From Epiperipatus broadwayi (taxonomy: Eukaryota > Onychophora > Udeonychophora > Euonychophora > Peripatidae), in contig JAQFVV010000032.1 of the NCBI GenBank assembly GCA_028023455.1, positions 3,885,366 through 3,949,365 on the forward strand: 64,000 nt of DNA, given 5' to 3'. The notes beneath the pieces were generated by a model, which searched no databases, had not been told where the DNA came from, and worked only from the letters and a program-made list of their open reading frames with translations. Shown in pieces: positions 1-17,654 of the stretch; position 1 is the first letter of the stretch, and the number at the start of each line of letters is the position of its first letter. Position numbers and translations under genes: made by a program.

Positions 1-2338
1 TTATTAAGTTAATGTATCTGTATAGTGAGCTACAATATTCATCAACTAATTAATATAGTTTTTATATCAATATATAAAAGTAAATATTGACAGTTTTATA
101 ATATCCTGGACCTTTAATCTTTATTATCATTATTTCTATGTGAATTTTTCTCACTTTATTATTTCATTCTTCATGCAACTTTTCTGAAATCTATCAAATA
201 CGAAGAATGAAAACCATTACATATTAAAACGAAGATTTTCGTGGAGAGACGCGGAAACTGTTTTTAGGATCCATAATAAAAGCTTTAGTTTTTTTATCAG
301 CCTGAAAACTGCGATATATATAAAAGAAAATATGATAAAGCAATGGCAATTTAATTTTTTTTAAAAATGACTTTAAAACCAACAATAAATTGCTTTTATT
401 TCCTCTTTCCCACAAAAAAATAAATAAAAAAAATTACTTTTATATGATAATCTAAAAGTCGATGTCAATCAACTTGACGTCACTTGATATTAGTAATAAA
501 AAATATATTATTTTTTAATTTAAAACTATTTATAAAAAAATAAATTGCTTTACTCTTTTATTTTCCTCAGGTTATATACACAAACTTTTGATGTGATTTC
601 TATATAAAAAAAAAGTAGTAACATTTTATCTTCTCCATATTATAATAAAGATTACGTCAAGTGTTATTAAATACATTATTAATTATTTACGTAAAAACAT
701 ATAATATGCAGAATTATATATTTATAGAAGAGGGACTAAAACAACTGGAATTGTTCTCTGGTAGGCATTCTTATTGTACTATATGCAACTGCTAATAGAT
801 ACCCCCTGTGGAGAGCTTTCTGCATAAATCTGCCAAATAATGTCACCATATGAAATCATTATGCCACGTAGAACATTTTTTTGTAAAATGCATTTTGTGT
901 ATTTATCGATTTTAGTAATAGATGAAAAGTTGAAACAACTCGAAATTCTGTGTTTTTTTATTATTTTGATAAAGAAAACGGCATAGAAAACAGTTGTAAT
1001 GCTTGAATAAGCACACAAGTAAGTTGCTATGAGAAAAACATAAGTTTATATGTAGTTTAATAAAAGTGTCAAATTCACTATTGGCCACAAAAGTGTAAAA
1101 AGTGAAATTGAATGTCAAGACAATGCTCCTTTTTGGATGCAAACAATATTGTTCATTCAGAATTTATTCGTAATAATCAGACATTTAAAACTTATAAGTT
1201 CTGCAACATTTGTATGATGTGGTATAAGATGAATGTCACATTTTGTGTCAAAGTGAGGATTGCTTTACCATGACAGCAAACTAAGTTTTAAATGTAAAAC
1301 AATTTTAAATTTAATTCAGCATGATGCAGTTTAACCATGAACTATATTTGCTCGATGTTATTATAGGTGACATCTTCTTATTTTTTGGTTGAAAAAAATG
1401 ACTAATTTTTTTTTCAGATTTAGAAGTGGTAAAGAAAAAAAACTATGGTGGTATTAAAAGCCATTACTTTTCAAGTGTTTCCATTCTTCTTCAAAAAGTG
1501 AAGCACACATTTAGACTAGTGTACTACATTAAATAGACACTATATTTTACAAAAGGTTTTAATTTGCAACATCTAAAAATAAGTACATAATTTTTTATTA
1601 CAAAATATCTTGTTATTTTGGGATTCTCCTTTATATATATAAGTAAGGTAATGTAAAATAATCCTTCCAAAGAAAATATTTTCCAACAGATTTATTATAT
1701 GCTGGATAATAAGTGAAGTCTGACCTTTTTTTTATTTATTAAACACTTTTATTTTACACAGAAATTGTTTATTTAAATAAAATGTTTTAACACACTTCTA
1801 TCAAAAGATTTCCTTCAAATTTTATACATGTGTTAAATGCAATGTGACAATGAATTATTTCAGGAAAGTTTTAATAATGTGCAATAAATGGTGGTACATA
1901 TTGTTAAAATATGCTTTCATTAATTTTTTTAACTAATTCACTAAAGAGCATTTACTGTTAATTAAAACAGAAAGAAAAAATTAATGCTGAAACCATAGTT
2001 TCTCTTCATTATTTAATTAAAATTTGCTTTTTTTTTTAAAAAAATACTGCATTCTATCAATACAAAAATCATGTAAGCAATTTTTAATGCATGTGAGTTT
2101 CATTTCAAATACTGGAAATCAGTGTTATGATTTAGATTCTCAGTTTTAAATTTGAATATGAATAGTTACAAAAGTCAGTTGTAAAATATCCAAATGTCAA
2201 AAAAATGAAAAAGAATATACTTAAAAATATTTTATTGAAAACAACTTTATGTAACTCGTTGGGTAATGCATTAAAAACCATATATATATATACTTTAATA
2301 TAAAAATATAAATAACTATTATAGACAACTATATTTGA
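1..2338. other. AT-rich stretch, no gene seen
   Basis: No splice-bounded coding exon, RNA gene or recognisable repeat was found. The short open frames here are rich in F, I, N, K and Y codons, as expected by chance at this base composition. Confidence 0.5.
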
Positions 2339-2649
2339 ATTAATAAATAATAATAAATTTATTTGCATCAAATCGATTTTCGTTCAAAATGAATTTTCTC
2401 AAGATGTTAGAATAAATCAAAAAGTCACGTGATTTATATTAACTTAGTATATACTTATTGTTCAAACCAAACTTTAAAAATTATTAAATTTTTCAATGTT
2501 TAATTGATGGCTTACAATTCAACTTCATAAGTGTATACTAAGTTAATATAAATCACGTGACTTTTTGATTTATTCTAACATCTTGAGAAGGTTCATTTAG
2601 AACGAAAATCGATTTGATGCAAAATAAATTTATTATTATTTATTAATAA
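2339..2649. repeat. Foldback (inverted-repeat) element, ~120-bp arms
   Basis: The left arm (about 2339-2459) reappears reverse-complemented at about 2528-2649, with a ~70-bp AT-rich spacer. Key blocks present in both arms are GCATCAAATCGATTTTCGTT and AAAAAGTCACGTGATTTATA. Only a few differences are visible between arms, for example one extra T in the right arm and small changes near the CTCAAGATG block. There is no coding content. This is the structure of a MITE or foldback element; the family is not identified and a clear target-site duplication is not visible. Confidence 0.75.
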
Positions 2650-2692
2650 AGTATTTTATAAAGACAACATAATGGATGTTAATTCCATCATG

Positions 2693-2723
<31 letters not shown>

Positions 2724-3205
2724 ATATTTTTTGGTACAAACCATGTATTATTTTGCATTGCAATCCAATATTTCAACAGACTAGCAACCACCATTATCAA
2801 GGTTAAGTTTTGAAAGAACAATCGTTCGATCTCAAACAATAACGTGACTTAGTGCAAGATGAGAAGTGAGATTCAACTTGAAGTAGTTCAGCATTCACAA
2901 TATGAGGCTTACCAAAATGTTTATTTCTCTTAGTTTTTTTCACCTATTAACTTCAAGTTAATATTAGATAAAATGAGAGATTTCCACATAGCTGGAATAC
3001 ATTGTGCTTCATCAGCCCTATTTAAACCAGTAGGTCTCTTTAATATTTCAATTGACTTTCTCATGGCCAAGAACCAAGATCTAGTTTTTGGTCTTCCTAC
3101 CCTTTACTGACATGAGCCAACTAGCTCGAAACCATGGTCTAAAGGATGGAGACAATGAAAGAGATATTGAATTTTATTATCTCTCTCAGTATTTATGTAA
3201 ACAAA

Positions 3206-3298
3206 AGCTTGTTAGGAGCTATTGGTAAAGCTCCATCTAGTGATCATAAAATGCAAGCTAAGAGCAAGTTATGAAATTTATAACTTGTTTTGTTTATC
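3206..3298 (+). repeat. Dispersed repeat, second copy of the 9.4-9.6 kb foldback right arm
   Basis: The block around GAGCTATTGGTAAAGCTCC followed by an 'AGTGATCATAAA' block and 'AAGTTATGAAATTTATAACT' matches 9555-9630 in the same order and spacing. Weaker similarity extends leftwards through a GAGATATTGAATT...CTCTC segment from about 3160. Both copies end in a short (TA)n run. No coding function is seen. Confidence 0.65.
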
Positions 3299-3312
3299 AT
3301 ATATATATATAT

Positions 3313-4625
3313 GTATTTTATTTTAAAAAAATCACAGTCAGATGATGCAGACAGTAAACAATAAAAATAATAAACTGCAAACACTTTTTGCATCTAAAAG
3401 GAAAACCTCTCTTTTAAATGCAATTTCTGGATATTTATAAAAATAAAGTGCTGCAGTGAACATATAAATGTTTAAGGAGTCAAAGCTTCACAACTTTCCC
3501 AATTTTAATAGACTCTTCCACCAAGAGTTGAATGTTATAAATTATATATTTATACAGAAACCATTTCAATATGCAAATAAACAAATGTTTACAAATTTGA
3601 ATTACAAATAGAAATGCAGGGGGAAAAATAATGTTATATATATATACATACATAAATGATATCATACTATGTCCTAAAATGTGAAAAAAAAAGAATACTG
3701 TAAAAACTAATCATGTAATATAATTAATTTATTTCTATTTCAATTTTTTTCTTCTATATGCAATATCTTAGTTATATCTAAAACTCAAATCTCCAATTTC
3801 ACAATACAGCTTAAACAAATAAGTAAAAACATTAAAAAACGGTATTTCTGTAACCAAATAAATGATTATTAATAATCATTTAAAACATTTTTCTAAAGAG
3901 AATGATATTAACTGTGTGAGTGTCAGAAATTTTATTGTAAAGATCAAATTGTAATAATTTGATATTGATGAAGACTGAACAGAGATGGTGAGAATATGTG
4001 ATGGATTGTAATATGGGTCAATAAACAATGGTGATTCAACATGAAATGTATTTGATTGGGACATTTATTTTTTTTAATGGTTTGATTTATTTGTGTATGT
4101 TGATGTTTTGAGTATATTTCAACAATATAGCTTTCACATTAACTGATCTTAATCAACATTAAATATATAGAAAAGTTTTAATTTTATTTATAACATAAAC
4201 AACTAAATAAAATAAAATATTCAGAGTGAGACAACTGAGTTTGACTCTGTATTAAAAGTGAGTGCTATTCTGTTAATAAATTATAATCATGCCAAAACTT
4301 TAATTACATCAAACAATACATGCTGTGACATATAATAAATATTTTCACAATTTAAAATATGCATCAATCCATTATAACACAAATGTCACTTATTTATAAA
4401 GTAATGTTTTCAAAATAATTTTGGTAATAATGTTTCAATTCCGAATATCTTAAAGATATCTGCTTCACTCCAGATTTGTGCATCATAGGCATGATCACAG
4501 ATATTAACAACTTCATTAGAAGATTTTTTAACATAGTATAACATAAAAACTATCTTAAAAAACAATATATAAAGTTTTTTTACAGTACAGGCTTTTTCAT
4601 ACTTTCACTTTAATATGGAATATAT
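3313..4625. other. AT-rich stretch, no gene seen
   Basis: Nothing is supported here on either strand apart from short homopolymer and (TA)n runs. Confidence 0.45.
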
Positions 4626-5142
4626 AGGGAGTTTGAACTCAAACTTTCACATGACCCTCAACTATCCATGCTATCTCATACTGTTACACACTTGATCACA
4701 CACAATGTTGAAAAGATAAACAATCACCAATATACCTATTTCATGATAAACTAGCACTCATCAGTTGGTCCAGATTGTCAACTCCACATACATATATACA
4801 ATCAATGCTCAGATTACATTAAAATAGCCAACCTTAATACTTTAATGGATGGGCTTCAATTCATTTCACCTCACAACTCTTCAGCCATCCATTTCAGTAA
4901 AAATCTAATGATGGAATGCTCAAAGCCCACATTAGTGTGAACCTTCTCATTCTACCCATGTTGACCATAAGTCACTCTGACCCCTCATGTACAGAACATA
5001 ATCCATTTAATGCTGGTTTAGCATGAAATACTAATATTGGTGATTGTTTATCTTTCCAACATGTGTGTGATCAAGTGTGTCAGCAGTATGAGATAGCATG
5101 GATATTTGAGGATCGTGTGCAAGCCTGAGTTCAAATACCCTG
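4626..5142. repeat. Foldback family FB, copy 1 (internally deleted)
   Basis: The left arm (about 4626-4765) and right arm (about 5008-5142) are inverted copies sharing blocks such as ATCCATGCTATCTCATACTG and AAAGATAAACAATCACCAAT. The interior (CACTCATCAGTTGGTCCAGA, then a motif near CCCATGTTGACCATAAGTCA) matches the left halves of the copies at 28.6 and 33.4 kb. Here, however, the sequence jumps from the interior straight into the right arm, so most of the right half is missing. The outer right end contains GAGTTCAAATACCC, which resembles a Pol III B box; there is no A box, so tRNA-SINE ancestry is only a possibility. Confidence 0.75.
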
Positions 5143-9635
<4,493 letters not shown>

Positions 9636-11505
9636 TATGTGTGTGTGTGTGCATGTGTGAAATATAACTATGTGTAATGTTACACCTGAAACCATTTGTG
9701 TGACTACTTAGTTGATATAGAATTATCAAACAGAGCTTATTGAGATTACAAAGTCTTATTAAAAGAGTTAACAAAGGAAACATTTTCATTAGCTTGCAAC
9801 AAAGGCTTTGTAATCTAAGTAATGAAACTGGTTAATGATCAAACAAATAAAATGAGTATATTTCAAGATAATAGTTAGTTTTTTGTGTGGCTGTATGATT
9901 GTAATGCAGGTAGGGAAGTGACAAAGCATGGAAAATATAACATCCTGGAATATATATAAGAAATCATTGTTTGTAGGAAGAATTTTAGGGAACATATACA
10001 CATATACTGAAAATTGTGAAAAAAATTAAAAAGATAGTTGTTACACATCATTATAATGGTAAATAAATACAGACATATATAAAAGCATTTTCAACTTTTA
10101 TCTGAATAAAATAAATCTTTCAGTGAGATATAGACTTGATGATTATAAGAACTTAAACATAATTGAGATCTGCTATTTATTACACTCAGATATGCTATTC
10201 TAAAGTCAGTCACCACAAAGAATGACAAAGTCTCAGGCATACCTATGTTAATTATTCATTTAACATTTAATTTGTTAAAGGAAAGTCTATTACCATTGCT
10301 ATTACCTGGTGAATAATATTGACAATATCTGAAAACTTTCAGTCACTAGTGATGAATGATCTGTTATGTCTCCTTTCTAATTTTGAAAGATTTTTTGTGA
10401 TATTAAAGTTTTTCTGCATTATTGTTTTCAAATATGGACAATTTTTTGGTATTGGAATGTATAAAATATTCAGCTGCTGATTAAATATCTAATTGCTGAC
10501 ATATACAGTGGTAAAATATTTAAACAACTTTTTTTTTTGTGAATATGCTGTAATAAATTTAAACTTTCAACTTTAATTCAAACATGTATTATTACCATCA
10601 TTGATAAGACTAAGATATTAAAATGGAGCTGTAATAAACATATTTCTAGATAAGATGATACTATATGGATAGTTTTATTGTGAATTCTACAAGAGCATAG
10701 GTATCTTAAAAATAGATTACTTGTGAAATAGATAGATAGATAGAGACACTTGCTGAAGTGAAGAGAATTTTTGGCTAAGAAAAATTGTATTAAACTTTGA
10801 AGGACTTCCATCCTAAAGTAATAATGGTTGAAAATGATATATATAATGATGATATGCAAGTATGCAAACAATTAAATTCCATGAATTAAAAAGATTTTTA
10901 TATAATATTACAGTAAAGTAATTAAATTAAAAGAAAATTGAAATACGATATTAAAGATAATTTTTATTACAAAAATTAGATATACATGCCATTTACTTAA
11001 TATAAAAATAATAATTTTATTAAGGTAAATCACAAAAATAATATGTAAGTGCGCATTTAATTTAAAAAGCAACATACTCACAATGAATTCCAATTATGCA
11101 AGTCAATTATTAAAGTGAAGTGTTTTTGTATGTAGAAAATTTGTATTATGATTAATATTTAAACACCACATTTATTTGTGATGCAAAAATGCATAATAAT
11201 TTATTTTTTTTATAGTTTATTTATGCTAAGATTAATAAAATATAGTATATGGTATTATATTGCTAATAAATTTGTTGCCTTTTATATATTTATAATATTA
11301 TGTAAGATCTACCTACCTACCTGCCTGCATGCCTGTCTGTCTGTCTTTTTTGAGAGAAATGAAATCAAAGGAAGAATTAAAGAATCTTTATTATTGAAAA
11401 TTTATTATTCTGAAGCAATTAACTTATTTAAGAGTTTTTATAATATTAAGGGTGGATGGGAAGTGAATGGATTTGTGGGTATTGTTTAATATTATATATA
11501 TTGTG
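9636..11505. other. AT-rich stretch, no gene seen
   Basis: Open frames here look like chance. A short (CTAC)(CTGC)(CTGT) run is visible around 11310-11345. No exon was supported. Confidence 0.45.
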
Positions 11506-11642
11506 TAGTTTTTGTAGTTCTTTACACTTGAGAAGTCTGCTTGTAGCAGTGAAACCTTTGGTTGTGTTTTAATATTGTTTTTTTTTTGCTGGTCTGGTTG
11601 AATTTTTGAATTTGGGGTAATTTTAATTATATATATATATTG
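11506..11642 (+). repeat. Dispersed ~135-bp repeat, copy A
   Basis: The segment with CTTTACACTTGAGAAGTCTG, a 'TTGTAGCAGTGAA' block and a terminal 'TTTGAATTTGGGGTAATTTT' block followed by (TA)n matches 29793-29915 in the same order. In the other copy this sequence forms the right arm of a foldback; no opposite arm is visible here. Confidence 0.65.
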
Positions 11643-11684
11643 TAATGGGAGAAAGATATTTGAGATTTGCATATACTGACTCCA

Positions 11685-13250
11685 GGGGCGCCACTAGTCC
11701 GAAAATAGGGACTAGACATTTATTTTAGGGTGGACAGGATATGCGAATCAAAAGGCACCGAAATACACTCAGGGAGGAACAAGATATCTTAAATATTATT
11801 TAGACAGCTGAGAAATCAAAGCAAAAAGACAAATGGCAGCCAAATAAATTTAAACAATTTATTAATTTTATAAGTTGGATAATATAGTAAAGTCATCTAG
11901 CCATGAATATAAAAGTGACTTATGTTAACATACGTATATTTACCAGAGAGTGCACAAGAGTATGACAAACAGGAAGGCATTAAACATTTTGGCAATAAAA
12001 TTCTCTCACTTAAAATATAAGAAATGGTTAGGATAATATCTTCTTGCTGGCCAGTTGTAAAATTACAAAAACAAACAACAACTCTAGCTTCCTGAATCAG
12101 GGATAATAAAACAGTTACTGTCCCGCCAGAAATCAACGTAACCAGCACGGATGTCTGAGCAGTAATATTCTAATTACTGTCGTTAAAACGCCGCAGGACT
12201 GCTGCGCGTAATACTACATTCAAAGTAAACATGGTTGATCTCACCTACAAGACAGCAACAGATATTTGATTATGATCTTACGTAATCCAGAAAGAAATAG
12301 ACTATTTTCAAACAACCCGAAGAAATAACTTGACAAATAGCCAGCAAAAATATTTTGTTGTTTGCACAAACAGCACAAATGAAACATGTTTAAAAATTCT
12401 TTATTGTACAACTAAGGGCAGGTAAATAAATAAAGATTACGAAAACTGCTAATGTGTTTTGTAATAGTTAACGAAATAATCAGGTATATATTAAACATAT
12501 AAAATACAATCACCTTATGCACCCCCTGATAAACGAAAATTGCAAACAAACTTGGAGTCTTAAAACTAAGATTCCAAGACACACTTTAAATACTAGAAAA
12601 GAGTACATACAGATAATAAATAATTAAAAAAAACAATTAATACCATTTTAAAACATATTTATCATTAGATTGAGCGGAGATTTAATTAAACGCAATTTAT
12701 TTACCCTGGCTAGAATAGGAAAAAGTTTAGCTTACGGTAAAACAGAGTCCTAGTGATATAGTGATGAGTGCGCACTTTTGATAATAGTTCATCTTTCAAG
12801 TCCTTTGACAGTGGCAAGGTAGAGGCAGTGTTTATTTTAGAGGTTCATGGCATGACTGAAGAGGAGCTGGTAGTCGTGGGTCCATCCTGTGTTTTAAATT
12901 AGCCAGACATTCTAATAATGGCAAAACTCACAGTGGTGGATTTTGACATCTTGCACGGCAACAAAGTTTGTCAATAATTATTTAAGTTTTTAGTAGGAAT
13001 TAAACATCCGAACAGCTACTCACAATGGTATCTCTTTGCCTGCCATAATCCAAGTGTGTATTTAATAATGAATCTCTTCTCTCTCCAAAAATTGGCAGGC
13101 TATCCTTGCCTCGCTACATTTCCCGCACAAAACTTTCATTAGTGTCCATTCTATATTCCAGGCAGGGCAAATATTAATTTCCCACTCAATCTAATTTAAG
13201 ACTTCCAACCAGGTATAATTGAAACAAAAACGACAAATACAAAACTAAAT
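11685..13250. other. GC-richer island, probable decayed mobile element, unclassified
   Basis: Base composition is clearly less AT-rich than the flanks, with CpG-bearing segments such as AGGGGCGCCACTAGTCCGA at 11682 and AACGCCGCAGGACTGCTGCG near 12187. A minus-strand open frame of 83 codons (11897-12148) is present but resembles nothing I recognise. There are no matching terminal repeats, no reverse transcriptase or transposase motif, and no convincing primer-binding site. The sharp compositional change suggests inserted or otherwise distinct DNA. An LTR or DNA-transposon fragment is possible; a host regulatory region cannot be excluded. Confidence 0.35.
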
Positions 13251-15590
13251 CTCCGCTTTTTAGAATTAACTTTAAAAATAATTACAATAAAAGCAACAGG
13301 AATATATAATTAGCAAGCTTGCCTGTTTTTAATCAAATTGATTAAAACAGATGGCAAAAGTAAACTATTTTACAATCAATTTTATAAACATTAAATAATC
13401 TATTTTAAAATATAAATGTGTATGTGTTTTAAATAATAATAAAAAAATGAGCATTAGACATTTAATGAAAATGAAGTTGTTTTCCCTTTTTAATTTTAGT
13501 AATAAAACAATTGAATCGGAAATCAATCCGGCTCAATATATATATATATATATTAACGTGTTACTTTATATATCTCATTTTAGATTTTATTTATTTGACT
13601 GACTACATGACCATTTTATTTGTATCTGTTTATTGTTGTTTCTCATTCATCTAGTTTCCATTCTTCACATATTAGAATTATTAGCATATCATAATATAAT
13701 CATAAGGTTTTGTGACACACATTGGATGCCAGATAGAGTAGGATGATCTATTTTTTGATGAGGGGTGTATCTAACTATGGTTGCTCATTGAGTATTCAAG
13801 GCAGGTGATGAGGCAGGTAAATTGATTGGTGATTTACTTAAATTTTGTGAAGTGTCCCCATGATAATTAATGACCAATTGAGATTCTATTCATTCCACAT
13901 AACTTTCTTTACTTCCTCTCTTTTTGTTCCACATTATGCTAGAGTTCAAACTCAGGAAGAATATACATGTACTCTATTTCAAAGTATGATTATTTTATAT
14001 TTGGTATGTGAATTAGATATACATATAATATGACTAATTAGAAAATAAATAAATAAGATAGCAAATAACCAATTTAATTTAATATTGAATGTTTAACAAA
14101 TTTATTTCTATAACAATTTTTACTCATGATTGTTTTATGACAAAAATGGTATGCTTGCTTCTCACAAAATAATAGGATAGATGTAATCATCCATCATTTA
14201 TCTTTATCAAGTATTGAATCACCTAAATCTTTGATTCCTGTGAAATATGATCATCCACTATCCTAATTTAATAGTTTTAATCTAACCTAGAATACAGTTT
14301 AAAACTATATCAATATTTAAATCTTTTCTAACTAAACTTATCATAATTTTGGTCCTTAATTTCTGATCAATTTGTATACACTTTGTGGTTTATTGAAAGT
14401 TGTTTTTACATTGTGGGTATCCCCCATTCTGGTATTGTATGGATCTAAGCTAGGACAGACACATTATTCAAGGGTCTTAGTCATGCATTATGAATAATAA
14501 ATGAGTAATAACTAAATTAATTGAACACAAACATTGAATGTCAAAAACTATATGTGAGACTTAATGTTATATAAAAGCAATGTCTCACCTTTCAAGTCAG
14601 TAGATTGTTGATTCTATTATCAAGCAAGCTCAAGAGTTCTGTGCTTTTATTTTATTACTAAACGTAAAATTAATATTAGCATTGATGACACTTCTTCCCT
14701 ATAACCTTAATTGATGAATGGATGGGTTAACCATCTATTTCCAAAATAAAGAAATTTTCAAAATTAAAATTTTCTAAGCTAAGACAAAATTGTAGAAGTA
14801 TAACATAAAGTATTAATCCAGTGTAGTCTAATCACAGTTCATAATTTAATAGTTCATACTGAAAATTATCATGGTGTCTTTGCCTTTAGGAAAGTTTTTT
14901 TCTTTGACTGGGTGGTAGAAAACCTGATGGTATCTGGTCACCATTTGGATATTAATGGTTGTGACTTGGATTCTTTTATAAGTAATATCTTATGGGTTGA
15001 GATATTTTATTAATTGGTCATAGTGCATTGTAAATCTTTCTCTCATATGACTGTAGAAATGTTGATGTTAAATGACACTCACATTGAAACTTATGGTTGT
15101 ATGATAAGCACTTCCACCACCACAATGCTTTCTCATTTCCTAGTCATGCATGATTTATTCTTTCCTAACTTGTAACTTGGACTGGAAATGTTAGTTTTAT
15201 GGAATTTTTGGTAAGTTTATTTGGTCGATTTTCTCAGGTTGTGATTGTAGTGGCTTATGGGATTTATCATTGAGGATGGTTGAAATTACAAATAAATTAC
15301 TTTAGGAATTTATAAAGTAAATCTTTTTAAAAATGTAATTTGTCTTAGTTTTGCCGATTTTTCCTTTTCTTCTGTTGTTATTTCTCTCTCTAGAGATATA
15401 CTGTTTTTCAATGGCTATCAATCTAAGCTTTTGAATGACTGCTTTGAATTTAAATTTAGTCAAATAAGTGTTAACTGGCCAATAAAAACTTTAAATCTCG
15501 ATTGAAAAAAAAAGGGCCTTCATATATATCTTGCATCATTTCTAAAAAAGAAAACGAGGTTATTTTATATTGTATCATATTTGCCTTTCT
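13251..15590. other. AT-rich stretch, no gene seen
   Basis: A short (TA)n lies near 13538-13552. No exon, RNA gene or recognised repeat could be supported. Confidence 0.4.
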
Positions 15591-15597
15591 GATGTAT

Positions 15598-15918
15598 TAG
15601 TTTATTTGCACTTTTATTTGCATTGTTGATGTCATTTTATACTGGATTAATAAGCAAACAAATTTAATAATAATTATGGCTTCTTTCTTTTGTTTTTTGA
15701 GGTTTTGCTTGTTTGCGTTTATGGGTTTGATAATTTTTTTTCCTTTTTTTTTAAAAGTCTGTATTGTTTTTTTTTTCAGTGATGAAATGTTCATTCATCA
15801 AAAAGGAATAGATACAGTAAAATAAATGAAATTACAGGTGCAACATGGTAAGAGGGGAAGGATACATGTAAAAGGGAATGGGAAGGGGAGAGGGAAAATG
15901 GTGTGTAGTCCAGGCTGG
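15598..15918 (-). other. Probable 3'UTR of the minus-strand gene ending at 15919
   Basis: Read on the minus strand, the stop codon is followed by a pyrimidine-rich segment (15830-15915, runs of CCCTTCCC type). AATAAA signals then occur at 15601-15606 and 15613-15618 (TTTATT on the plus strand). This arrangement is what a 3'UTR with a poly(A) signal would look like; cleavage would be near 15585. Confidence 0.45.
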
Positions 15919-16170
15919 TCAGAAATGCATGTCTATGTGATTGAGTCCTATGACAGAGGATGAGAGGATGGGAGTTGGAGGATTGTTCAAGTGTCTGTGA
16001 GGAGTGGAGGTGGGGCTAGTTTGGTATCTCAGGTTTTGAGAGCTAGAATTAGGTCCAAGAGCTTTGATTGACTGAATGTACTCTCTGGTCAAGGATGATG
16101 ACACATCGGAGCAACCAGAGAGCATAGATGAGAAAACTTGATCGTCTAATAGCTGCAGAGTTCCCTGTTT
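15919..16170 (-). CDS. Terminal exon of an unrecognised protein
   Basis: An 83-codon frame on the minus strand with balanced codon use (many Ser, Pro, Thr, Leu) that stands out from the AT-driven frames around it. It reads ...QLLDDQVFSSM... early on, then REYIQSIKALG, a Ser/Pro/Thr-rich tail (TSPTSTPHRHLNNPPTP) and ends ...NHIDMHF-stop. An in-frame TAG lies immediately upstream and coincides with a possible splice acceptor (CCATAG at 16171). Further in-phase acceptors AAACAG (exon from 16164) and CTGCAG (exon from 16152) are also possible. The pyrimidine tract upstream of the acceptor is weak. The protein is not recognised. The low-complexity C-terminal tail fits an intrinsically disordered end of a larger protein whose upstream exons I could not find. 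Confidence 0.5.
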   Translation of the reverse strand, partial: KQGTLQLLDDQVFSSMLSGCSDVSSSLTREYIQSIKALGPNSSSQNLRYQTSPTSTPHRHLNNPPTPILSSSVIGLNHIDMHF

Positions 16171-16320
16171 CTATGGTGTACACATAGTTTCAATTTACAC
16201 AGTTACTAATGCATAATTAGTAATGTATATTTATTTAGTTTATTTAATTGTGTGGTTCTTGTTTGGTGTTATACGTAAAGGACAATGGTTAAGTTGTTAT
16301 TTTTCTACTTAAAATTTTAT

Positions 16321-16325
<5 letters not shown>

Positions 16326-16413
<88 letters not shown>
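16326..16413. repeat. (TA)n microsatellite, ~44 units
   Basis: Uninterrupted TA run, with a second short run at 16436-16451. Confidence 0.97.
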
Positions 16414-16416
<3 letters not shown>

Positions 16417-16493
16417 TGTAAGGTGATACCATTTATATATATATATATATTCTAATATTTACATGGATAAAATATGTCATATTATTATTACTA

Positions 16494-16754
<261 letters not shown>

Positions 16755-17592
16755 ATCTTTTGGAAGCTGTTTTTAACTTTAATTGTTCACCCAGGAAATT
16801 CTGTTTTAGATACTTAATTATTTCAGTAATATCAATGATACCTGTTTGTTTTCTCACCAATGCATTTATTTAATTTTTCATGTTATTCTAAATACAAATC
16901 CTTCCACATTTCTCTATATTGTTTTTATGTTAAATGTTTAAATCTTAGACTTAATATGTAAAACCTCATAAAACACATTTATTAAAAATCTTTCTTTTCA
17001 AGAGCATGGTCATTTTTTTAAAAATATTAATCTAGTTCAATTAAAAACATTTTATCCAAGTTTAATTCTACAATTAATTTATTCTTAATGTTTCTACATG
17101 AACTAATACCAAGAAGATAATAGAAATGATTATCATGTGATGTTTATTGGCTTAAGTTAATAGAAGCATAATCATTTTTATTTGCTCCTTTTAAAAAAGC
17201 CAATGCATATTCCTATAGTATTTTTAGTAGTAACATTAACCCTATTTTGTCACCTTCATGTTTTTATAGCAATTTCTAAAACTCCAAAGAGAATGTAATC
17301 ACATATATGTAGCGTAATCTCATTTATTTTTGTTCTTTAACATTTCATTTTAATTCATAAAATACTTCTGTACAACTTTTGCATAAAGTTCTGAAAAGGT
17401 AAAATCTTATTGCTCTTGTCAATGCAAATCTTAGTATTACAATATAGTTTAATTATTGCTCTTTCATTTGATAAATATTTTTTGGAAATCTGACTTTCAC
17501 AGTTTTAATTATTTTATAAATCATGGGTGGGGATCCTCTGTATTGTAGGCTATGTCTATTTTACAAAGCTCTTAATCCAGGCATCTAGATAT

Positions 17593-17654
<62 letters not shown>

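Noticed and set aside
11682-11702. TGGCGCC on the minus strand as a retrotransposon primer-binding site
   Set aside because: The following bases do not match the complement of a tRNA T-arm (no GGTTCRANTCC equivalent), and no LTR pair is visible.
11681-12527. hAT-type transposon ends (CAGGGGCGCC and a CCCCCTG near 12521)
   Set aside because: Only the first six or so bases agree between the two ends and no 8-bp target duplication is present.
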